A DNA stretch of 49,652 nucleotides, taken from positions 1 to 49,652 of the forward strand of contig JBNJHA010000014.1 of the NCBI GenBank assembly GCA_051748085.1, given 5' to 3'. The notes below the pieces were generated by a model that saw only the letters and a list, made by a program, of their open reading frames with translations, was not told where the DNA came from and ran no database searches. Positions 1 to 6,926 of the stretch are shown here, piece after piece (position 1 is the stretch's first letter; the number at the start of each line of letters is the position of its first letter). Source of the stretch: CAYNNQ01 sp051748085 (GTDB taxonomy: Bacteria > Desulfobacterota > Desulfovibrionia > Desulfovibrionales > Desulfonatronovibrionaceae). The translations under genes and the position numbers were made by a program.

Positions 1-18
1 GAGCTACCGGGGAATTCG

Positions 19-35
19 TCCGCGCTGTGCGCGGA
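19..35. other. Short perfect hairpin downstream of proX
   Basis: TCCGCGC and GCGCGGA form a perfect 7-bp stem around a TGT loop, about 45 bases past the proX stop. No T-run follows on the minus strand, so this is not a typical intrinsic terminator; it could protect the 3' end of the proVWX transcript. The rest of bases 1-81 shows nothing recognisable. Confidence 0.35.
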
Positions 36-81
36 AGGTGACTATTTAGGGAATAATAAAATCAAAGTCAAGCAATTTTAT

Positions 82-939
82 TTATTTGCCGAGCCATTTA
101 TTAACCAGCTCAGGATACTTTTTCATGAAACGCTTGCCGTTTTCATACGGGTCGGCTCCATCTTCCTGGTTCCAGGCCATGACTGTCTGCATGACATCCA
201 GATCCCACTCCATGCGCTTCAGGAAGTCATAGACTTCCGGCTTGTCCCCTTTAAGGCCCTTGCGCACGATCTTGTCGATGTTCTCGGCTCCGCCATATAC
301 CCCTTTGGGATCCTTCAGGAACTTCAGGTCCCAGCGGCCGAACTTCCAATGCGGGGCCCAACCGGTAATCGCAACCCATTCGTCACGGCGGATAGCGTCC
401 TGAAGAGCGGCGGTCATGGTAGCGCCACTTCCTTCAACAAGATTAAAACCTTCAAGGTCATATTCTTTAATGGCCTTTTCTGTCTTCATCATGATTCCGG
501 CACCGGGGTCGATGCCGATGATCTTATGCTTGAACTTATCCGCACTGTCATTCATCTGGTCGATGGAATCGATAGTCACATAATCGGGAACCACAAGACC
601 GATTTTTGCACCTGTGGCCAAGTGTCCCAGGTTAACGATCTTATTTTCCAACTTGTCGTAATACGGCTTATGAGTAACCGGGAGCCAAGCTGTAACCATG
701 CCGTCCACATCGCCCGAAGCAACCGCCTGCCACATGGCGGCGGCGCTGACCGGCAGAGTATCAACGTCATAGCCCAGTTTTTCCTGGATTATGGCCGCAG
801 CCACATTCGTGCTGGCCGTGGCGCAGGACCACTCCACATAAGCCAGTTTTACCGTGCCTTTTCCGGCCTGAGACTGAACAGGCATGGCGCTGAAACAAAT
901 CGTCACAGCTGCAATTAAAAACAATACCTTGCGAAACAT
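82..939 (-). CDS. proX: Glycine betaine/proline ABC transporter, substrate-binding protein
   Basis: Periplasmic (or lipid-free exported) binding protein that captures glycine betaine or a related compatible solute and delivers it to ProW/ProV. The 285-residue product begins with a signal peptide (MFRKVLFLIAAVTICFSAM, probable cleavage after the Q-S-Q-A segment near residue 25). The mature part begins VKLAYVEWSCATASTN, and a later segment reads WLPVTHKPYYDKL; both are typical of the OpuAC/ProX fold, and conserved Trp residues (WSCA, WLP, GWAPHWKF) would supply the aromatic cage for the trimethylammonium head. It is the last gene of proV-proW-proX, 21 bases after proW. The exact ligand (betaine, proline betaine, choline) cannot be told from sequence alone. 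Confidence 0.9.
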   Translation of the reverse strand: MFRKVLFLIAAVTICFSAMPVQSQAGKGTVKLAYVEWSCATASTNVAAAIIQEKLGYDVDTLPVSAAAMWQAVASGDVDGMVTAWLPVTHKPYYDKLENKIVNLGHLATGAKIGLVVPDYVTIDSIDQMNDSADKFKHKIIGIDPGAGIMMKTEKAIKEYDLEGFNLVEGSGATMTAALQDAIRRDEWVAITGWAPHWKFGRWDLKFLKDPKGVYGGAENIDKIVRKGLKGDKPEVYDFLKRMEWDLDVMQTVMAWNQEDGADPYENGKRFMKKYPELVNKWLGK

Positions 940-960
940 TAGAACCCCCTTAGTTTAACT

Positions 961-1812
961 TTAATTCTTACTGCGTGCGGCAACCTTCTGCAACACGCGA
1001 TCCAACACAATAGCCACAATAACAATTCCTATGCCGGCTTCAAAACCATTTCCGGGCTGAAGCCGCTGAATGGCTTTCCAGACTTCACCGCCAAGCCCCT
1101 TTGCACCAATCATTGAGGCTATAACGACCATGGAAAGCGCCAGCATAACAGTCTGATTAACTCCGGCCATTATAGTAGTAGTGGCCAGAGGAAGTTGAAG
1201 CTTGAAAAGCTTTTGCCATTTATTGGATCCAAAAGCATCCGCACATTCAACCAATTCAAAGGGAACCTGTTTAATCCCCAGACACGTCAACCTGATCGCT
1301 GGCGGCATGGAAAAAATTACCGTGGAAAATATCGCGGCCACCTTGCCCAAACCAAAAAACGGGATGGCCGGTATAAGATAGACAAACGCGGGCATGGTCT
1401 GCATAAAATCGAGAATAGGCATGACCACACGATAGATTATATTACTCATTGCCGCAAAAATGCCGATGGGCACACCGAGTATAATCGCGATCAGCGTGGC
1501 AACCAGAACCAGGGCTATCGTGCTCATGGTCGGTTCCCAGAGGCCCATATTCCAGATCAGGGCCAGGCCGATCACGCTGAACAAAGATACTCCGCGGCTT
1601 TTGGACAATAACCAGACCAGGGAGGCAAAAAGAAGGATAAATAGCCAGGGAGGCAAAAACATCATCCCTGATTCTAAAAATTCAAGCCCGATTTCAGTTA
1701 CATTAGAGAAGGCCTTGGTCAGAAAAGAAAAATGCTCGACCAGAAAATCAATAACGGCTTCTATCCCGTCGCCAATTGGAATTCTGGGGATTAAAGGCAT
1801 TGTAGATGTCAT
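961..1812 (-). CDS. proW: Glycine betaine/proline ABC transporter, permease
   Basis: Inner-membrane permease of the betaine importer, 283 residues. Several hydrophobic helices are visible from about residue 50 onward (FLPPWLFILLFASLVWLL and later segments). The EAA-loop region that docks to the ATPase is recognisable around ELVECADAFGSNKWQKLFK, followed by QLPLATTTIMAG. The gene starts one base after the proV stop codon. A good Shine-Dalgarno (GGGGAGG) lies inside the end of proV, so the two are probably translationally coupled. Size and motif match the ProW/OpuAB family (BPD_transp_1 fold). Confidence 0.92.
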   Translation of the reverse strand: MTSTMPLIPRIPIGDGIEAVIDFLVEHFSFLTKAFSNVTEIGLEFLESGMMFLPPWLFILLFASLVWLLSKSRGVSLFSVIGLALIWNMGLWEPTMSTIALVLVATLIAIILGVPIGIFAAMSNIIYRVVMPILDFMQTMPAFVYLIPAIPFFGLGKVAAIFSTVIFSMPPAIRLTCLGIKQVPFELVECADAFGSNKWQKLFKLQLPLATTTIMAGVNQTVMLALSMVVIASMIGAKGLGGEVWKAIQRLQPGNGFEAGIGIVIVAIVLDRVLQKVAARSKN

Positions 1813-1813
1813 G

Positions 1814-3007
1814 TTATTCGTTACCTCCCCTTTCAGCTACAGCAGCTATAAGCTGACCGCGTATGATCACGCCCAGCAACCTGTTATTATCGTCAACGAC
1901 AGCCAGCGGATAAGGAATATCCTGCAACAAAGGAAAAAGTTCGGTAGCCGGAGTCCCGGCTGTCACTGTTTTATAATCCACATTCATAACCTCCCGCAGG
2001 TCGCGACTTTCTGTCTTGGCCAACCGGGCGGCCTCGTCAGCCGCGACAACGCCGACCAATTTATGATCTTCGTCAACAACAAACAGGGAAGAAATGGCGT
2101 TTTTCCTCATTTTGCGCAGCGCAGCCCTCGGACCGTCAGTCTTTAGGTTGGCAACCGCTTCTGTTTTCTTCATCACTGATTCGGCTGTCAGCACCTTGGT
2201 TATATCGACTTCCTCAACAAATTTGGCAACGTACTCGGTGGCCGGAGCAGTCAAAATTTCTTCTCCGGTTCCTATCTGCACAACAGCACCATCCTTCATC
2301 AAAACAATACGATCACCAAGCTTGAGCGCTTCATCAAGATCGTGACTAATGAAGACAATGGTCTTGTGCATGCTCTCCTGCAACTTGAGAAGTTCATCCT
2401 GCATATCGCGGCGGATCAATGGATCCAGGGCACTAAAGGCCTCGTCCATAAGCAGAATATCCGGATCAAGGGCAATGGCCCGGGCCAGGCCGACGCGCTG
2501 CTGCATACCTCCGGACAGTTCCGATGGATAACTTTCTTCCCAGCCTTTAAGACCGACCATTTCCAAGGCGTCCATTGCCTTTTTGCGCATCGTCTCCGGG
2601 TCTTCACGCTGAATCTCAAGACCGAATTCCACGTTGGTCACGACCTTGCGATGGGGGAACAGGGCAAAATTCTGAAAAACCATGCCAAATTTATCCCGCC
2701 TGAAACGTCTGAGATCTTCCTGACTCAAGCCGATGACATCGGTTCCGTCGACGGAAATCTTTCCGGCCGTGGGCTCGAAAAGTCTGTTGATGCACCGGAC
2801 AAGCGTTGACTTGCCACTCCCGGAGAGGCCCATAACAACAACAATTTCTCCCTGCTTCACATCAAAGGACACGTCTGCAACCCCAACAGGATTTCCGATC
2901 TTTTCCATGACCTCATCCTTGGTCGCCCCCTGCTTCAACATTTTCAGAGCCTTTTCAGGATGATCTCCAAAAATTTTGAACAAGTTCTGTATAACGATTT
3001 TTTCCAT
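1814..3007 (-). CDS. proV: Glycine betaine/proline ABC transporter, ATPase with CBS domains
   Basis: Cytoplasmic ATPase driving betaine uptake, 397 residues. Walker A is GLSGSGKST near residue 60, the signature is LSGGMQQRVGLARAI, and Walker B is DILLMDEAFSALD. From about residue 275 two CBS domains follow (…SVMKKTEAVANLKTDG… and …VMNVDYKTVTAGTPATEL…). In OpuA/ProV relatives these sense ionic strength or nucleotides, so osmotic gating is likely (family knowledge, not shown here). It is first in the operon. The upstream region carries a 9-bp inverted repeat that may be its operator. Confidence 0.93.
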   Translation of the reverse strand: MEKIVIQNLFKIFGDHPEKALKMLKQGATKDEVMEKIGNPVGVADVSFDVKQGEIVVVMGLSGSGKSTLVRCINRLFEPTAGKISVDGTDVIGLSQEDLRRFRRDKFGMVFQNFALFPHRKVVTNVEFGLEIQREDPETMRKKAMDALEMVGLKGWEESYPSELSGGMQQRVGLARAIALDPDILLMDEAFSALDPLIRRDMQDELLKLQESMHKTIVFISHDLDEALKLGDRIVLMKDGAVVQIGTGEEILTAPATEYVAKFVEEVDITKVLTAESVMKKTEAVANLKTDGPRAALRKMRKNAISSLFVVDEDHKLVGVVAADEAARLAKTESRDLREVMNVDYKTVTAGTPATELFPLLQDIPYPLAVVDDNNRLLGVIIRGQLIAAVAERGGNE

Positions 3008-3040
3008 AAATTACCTGCACCTGCTTTAGGTTTGTGATAT

Positions 3041-3074
3041 ACTGTCAAACATAAATACGTTTACTTTTGACAGT
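3041..3074. promoter_or_regulatory. 9-bp inverted repeat, probable operator upstream of proV
   Basis: ACTGTCAAA (3041-3049) and TTTGACAGT (3066-3074) are exact reverse complements separated by 16 bases, 34-66 bases upstream of the proV start. Each arm contains a TTGACA-like hexamer, one on each strand, but neither has a convincing -10 at 16-18 bases. A dimeric repressor site controlling betaine uptake is the simplest reading; no regulator gene for it is visible in the window. Confidence 0.45.
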
Positions 3075-3211
3075 CATAGCATACCCTCTGCTCAAGTCAA
3101 GTTTTTTTTTACAGAATCTAAACATGCCTGCGTGCAGAAAAAAAACAAAACTAAAATGATTGCGGCAAACACGACAGTTTAATTGCAAACAGTGCATTAA
3201 ATATTGCAGTA

Positions 3212-3241
3212 TTGCACTTAAAAACATACAAAGGGTATAAA
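3212..3241 (+). promoter_or_regulatory. Candidate sigma70 promoter for the lysS operon, in a TTGCA-rich stretch
   Basis: TTGCAC (3212-3217) and TATAAA (3236-3241) are spaced by 18 bases, which would give a leader of roughly 260 bases before lysS. A second, weaker pair is TTGACT (3314-3319) with TAAGTT (3337-3342). The surrounding 3184-3270 region contains six TTGCA or TGCA(A/T) words. The remainder of 3008-3509 is AT-rich and holds no gene I can support. Confidence 0.4.
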
Positions 3242-3509
3242 ATTGCAATTTTACTACACAGAGTTGCATTTACAACGTTCTTTATCGACAAAATTTACCA
3301 ACATCGAGCTTTCTTGACTGCCAATTATTTTTTCAATAAGTTTGCCGAACTCTTTGTTAAAAATCGAATTTTCCGGATACCGCATTAACGACTTGAGGCA
3401 AAAAAACAACGCATAACACCCTAAAATAATTAATTTAGCGCCCCAAAACAACTTCCATCAAAAACATATTTTATCTGCGCATATTCAGCATTTTTAAGAG
3501 GAGCACTAA

Positions 3510-5021
3510 TTGGCTAAGAAGCAGGATAAACAGGAAAATATCAGTCAAATTCTAAAACATCGAAACGAAAAGGCTGAATTGCTCAAGGAATCGGGCTTGC
3601 GTCTGTACCCGAATGATTTTGAGAAAGATGCTGAAATCGCGGCAATTTGCGCTGATTATACAAAGCATACCAGCGAAGACCTGGAAAATGAAGAACTGCA
3701 GTTTAGTATTGCCGGCCGGATAATGGCCCTGCGCTCCTTCGGCAAGGTTACATTTCTGCAGGTCAGGGATCATGCCGCTCAGATACAGGTATTCGTGCAA
3801 AGAGACATACTGGGGGCGGAAAAATATAAGCTCTTCAAAAAATTTGATGTCGGGGATATCGTTGGGGTAAAGGGCGGTTTATTCCGGACCAAAACCGGAG
3901 AACTAACGGTCAAGGCGGAGGAAATATCCCTCCTGTCGAAATCAATGCGCCCTCTGCCGGAAAAATATCACGGACTGCGCGATATTGAAACCAGATACCG
4001 CCAACGATACCTTGATCTGGCCGTCAATTCAACTTCCCGGGATATTTTCAGAACCCGTTCAAATATCATCCGTTTTATGCAAGAATTTCTGGACAAAAAA
4101 AAATTCATAGAAGTCGAAACCCCGATGATGCAGCCAATTCCCGGGGGGGCGACCGCAAAACCGTTCGAAACCTATCATAACGCCCTGGATATGCAGCTTT
4201 ATCTGCGTATCGCCCCGGAACTGTATTTGAAAAGACTTCTTGTCGGCGGGTTTGAACGTGTTTATGAAATAAATCGCAATTTCCGCAACGAGGGTATTTC
4301 CACCCAGCATAATCCTGAATTCACCATGCTCGAATTTTATATGGCTTATGCGGATTTTTTAAAAATGATGTCCATAACCGAAGAGATGTTCACCTACATT
4401 GCGGAAAAACTTTTCAATACCACTCGAATAACCTATCAGGAAAACGAAATAGATCTGACCCCGCCATGGACAAGGATTACCTTTCATGACTCCCTGGAAC
4501 AAATAGGCGGGCTTTCCCCGGAAGATTACCAAGACTATGAAAAAGCAAAGTCTTTAGTCAAAAAACTGGGCGAGAATGCTCAGGTTGGGGAAAAACTGGG
4601 CAAACTGCAGGCCAAACTATTTGATATTCTGGTCGAACCAAAACTCATACAGCCTCACTTTGTTTACCATTATCCGACGGACATCTCGCCTCTTTCACGC
4701 AGAAATGAAGAAAACCCGGATGTTACCGACCGCTTCGAACTGTTTATCTGTGGCCGGGAAATGGCCAACGCCTTTTCCGAACTTAACGATCCTTTTGATC
4801 AGAGAAAACGCTTTGAAGAACAACTCAAAGAAAAGGAATCCGGGGACGAGGAGGCCCATTTTATGGACAACGATTATCTTCGGGCCCTGGAATACGGCAT
4901 GCCCCCGGCCGGAGGCGAAGGGATCGGCATTGACCGCCTGGTCATGCTCTTTACCGATTCGGCTTCGATCCGCGAGGTCATACTCTTTCCCCTGCTTAGA
5001 AATGAAGGACCCGCCAACTGA
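3510..5021 (+). CDS. lysS: Lysyl-tRNA synthetase, class II
   Basis: Charges tRNA-Lys with lysine in the cytoplasm; 503 residues, the usual bacterial length. The N-terminal OB-fold anticodon-binding domain covers about residues 55-170. Class II motif 2 is seen in FERVYEINRNFRNEG and motif 3 in GIGIDRLVMLFTDS near the C-terminus. The start is a TTG codon: AAGAGGAG lies 6 bases upstream and the peptide begins MAKKQDKQ, with no better ATG nearby. The stop overlaps the lolC start by one base (TGATG), so this gene leads the envelope-biogenesis operon. Confidence 0.96.
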   Translation: MAKKQDKQENISQILKHRNEKAELLKESGLRLYPNDFEKDAEIAAICADYTKHTSEDLENEELQFSIAGRIMALRSFGKVTFLQVRDHAAQIQVFVQRDILGAEKYKLFKKFDVGDIVGVKGGLFRTKTGELTVKAEEISLLSKSMRPLPEKYHGLRDIETRYRQRYLDLAVNSTSRDIFRTRSNIIRFMQEFLDKKKFIEVETPMMQPIPGGATAKPFETYHNALDMQLYLRIAPELYLKRLLVGGFERVYEINRNFRNEGISTQHNPEFTMLEFYMAYADFLKMMSITEEMFTYIAEKLFNTTRITYQENEIDLTPPWTRITFHDSLEQIGGLSPEDYQDYEKAKSLVKKLGENAQVGEKLGKLQAKLFDILVEPKLIQPHFVYHYPTDISPLSRRNEENPDVTDRFELFICGREMANAFSELNDPFDQRKRFEEQLKEKESGDEEAHFMDNDYLRALEYGMPPAGGEGIGIDRLVMLFTDSASIREVILFPLLRNEGPAN

Positions 5022-6250
5022 TGAAATTTGAGCTTTTTATTGCCCGCAGGTATCTGCTTGCCCGCAGAAAGCAATCCTTTATCTCGATCATATCCATGAT
5101 CTCTGTGGCGGGAGTCGCTCTGGGCGTAGCTTCCCTCATAGTCGTCCTCGGAGTCATGAACGGTTTCAGCACCAACCTGCGCAACAAAATCCTGGGAGTC
5201 AACGCGCATGTTGTCGTCGGGAACTACAAACAGGCCTTTCCCGAATACAGGGAGATGTGCGCAGAAATAGCGTCAACGCCCGGAGTAAAGGGAACAATGC
5301 CCTTTATTTATTCCGAGGTAATGCTCAGTGTGCCGGCAGGAGTCAAGGGGATAGTTTTGCGTGGGATCGATCCGGATCAAGCCGCCGGAGTCCTCAGTAT
5401 AAATGACGATATGGTATCCGGCAGCATTTCCAATTTAAAAAAAAACGACTCCGCCCCGGGGATCATAATCGGGAGTGAGCTTGCAAAACGCCTCGGTATC
5501 GGGGTTGACACCCGGGTAAACATTCTTTCACCAAGCGGCAAAAAATCTGCGGCCGGTTTTTCGCCCAAAATCGAGCCTTTCATCGTTCAAGGCATATTCG
5601 ACACGGGCATGTACGAATATGATTCTTCGCTTGCTTACACCAGCATTGACGCCAGCCAGGATATTCTGGGCCTGGACCGGGGCATGGTCACCGGGGTGGA
5701 GGTAAAGGTGGAGGACGTATATAAGGCGCGGGAAGCCGCGAAAAATATTGAAAGCATGCTTGGAGGTTATCCATTTTATGTTCGGGACTGGATGGAAATG
5801 AACGAAAACCTGTTCTCCGCCCTGAAACTGGAAAAAACAGCCATGGCGGTAATTCTTATCATGATCGTCCTGGTTGGATCATTCAGCATCGTGACCACCC
5901 TCATCATGCTGGTCATGGAGAAAACGCGGGACATTGCAATCCTTATGTCAATGGGGGCAACTTCTAAAATGATCCGCAACATCTTCGTCCTGCAGGGGCT
6001 TATTATCGGCGCGGTGGGGACCGCGCTGGGCTTCATCCTCGGACTCGGAACCTGCTGGCTGTTGCAAAAATATCAATTTATAGAACTGCCCCAAGACATC
6101 TATTACCTGGATCATCTCCCGGTTCTTCTCCAATCGACCGATCTGTTGCTTATCGGCGGCACGGCAATGCTTTTATGCTTCCTGGCCACTCTGTATCCGG
6201 CCAGACAGGCTTCCGGCCTTAACCCCTCCGAGGCATTGCGTTATGAATGA
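5021..6250 (+). CDS. lolC: Lipoprotein-releasing ABC transporter permease (LolC/LolE family)
   Basis: Inner-membrane permease that extracts mature lipoproteins from the inner membrane and hands them to the periplasmic carrier; 409 residues. The cytoplasmic N-terminus and first helix read FIARRYLLARRKQSFISIISMISVAG, typical of LolC/E. A large periplasmic domain follows (about residues 50-265), then three helices of an FtsX domain ending in PARQASGLNPSEALRYE. Only one permease gene precedes lolD, so the transporter may be a homodimer of a LolF-like hybrid rather than a LolC-LolE pair (inference). Confidence 0.9.
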   Translation: MKFELFIARRYLLARRKQSFISIISMISVAGVALGVASLIVVLGVMNGFSTNLRNKILGVNAHVVVGNYKQAFPEYREMCAEIASTPGVKGTMPFIYSEVMLSVPAGVKGIVLRGIDPDQAAGVLSINDDMVSGSISNLKKNDSAPGIIIGSELAKRLGIGVDTRVNILSPSGKKSAAGFSPKIEPFIVQGIFDTGMYEYDSSLAYTSIDASQDILGLDRGMVTGVEVKVEDVYKAREAAKNIESMLGGYPFYVRDWMEMNENLFSALKLEKTAMAVILIMIVLVGSFSIVTTLIMLVMEKTRDIAILMSMGATSKMIRNIFVLQGLIIGAVGTALGFILGLGTCWLLQKYQFIELPQDIYYLDHLPVLLQSTDLLLIGGTAMLLCFLATLYPARQASGLNPSEALRYE

Positions 6251-6926
6251 CCTTGTTTATAATCTGCAAGGCATTGGACGTAAATTTTCCTCGCCGATTC
6301 AGGAACTGACAATCCTGAACAAAATTGATATGAGCGTTCAGGCGGGAGAAACCATTGCCATTCTGGGCTCTTCCGGATCGGGGAAAAGCACACTTCTGCA
6401 TATAATGGGTGGCCTGGACAAGCCCTCATGGGGGCAAATATCCTTTTGCGGACGAAACCTCAATGATCTGCCGCATACAAAACTGGCGGCCATCAGAAGC
6501 AGAGAAATAGGCTTTGTATTTCAGTTCCATCATTTGCTGCCTGAATTCAACGCCTTGGAAAACGCGGCCATGCCGGCGGTCATAGCCGGTAAAAAACCGG
6601 GAGAGGCCAAAAAACTGGCTGCTGAGGCGCTTAAGCAGGTAGGCCTGGAGAAACGCTTTCAGCAATCCGTCACCACTCTTTCCGGGGGTGAAAGGCAAAG
6701 AGTGGCAATTGCCCGGGCTATTATGATGAAACCCAGGGTGATTTTGGCAGATGAACCAACCGGGAATCTGGATGAAAAAACCGGAAAAGGAATTACGGAA
6801 CTTTTATTAAAATTAAACGACAATCTGGATACCACCCTTATAGCGGTCACACACAACCGTGAGCTGGCCTCTACCATGGGCACCAGATATGAAATACACC
6901 TTGGAGAACTCCATGCGCTTGATTAA
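6243..6926 (+). CDS. lolD: Lipoprotein-releasing system ATPase
   Basis: ATPase partner of the preceding permease; 227 residues. Walker A is GSSGSGKST, the signature is LSGGERQRVAIARAI and Walker B with D-loop is VILADEPTGNLDEKTG. The FQFHHLLPEFNALENAAMP Q-loop segment is characteristic of LolD. The start overlaps the end of lolC by 8 bases and its own end overlaps bamA, implying coupled translation. Confidence 0.94.
   Translation: MNDLVYNLQGIGRKFSSPIQELTILNKIDMSVQAGETIAILGSSGSGKSTLLHIMGGLDKPSWGQISFCGRNLNDLPHTKLAAIRSREIGFVFQFHHLLPEFNALENAAMPAVIAGKKPGEAKKLAAEALKQVGLEKRFQQSVTTLSGGERQRVAIARAIMMKPRVILADEPTGNLDEKTGKGITELLLKLNDNLDTTLIAVTHNRELASTMGTRYEIHLGELHALD

Noticed and set aside
3045..3451. 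Two short minus-strand frames in the proV-lysS gap
   Set aside because: AT-rich, low-complexity products, no ribosome binding sites; the region is better explained as promoters and operators.
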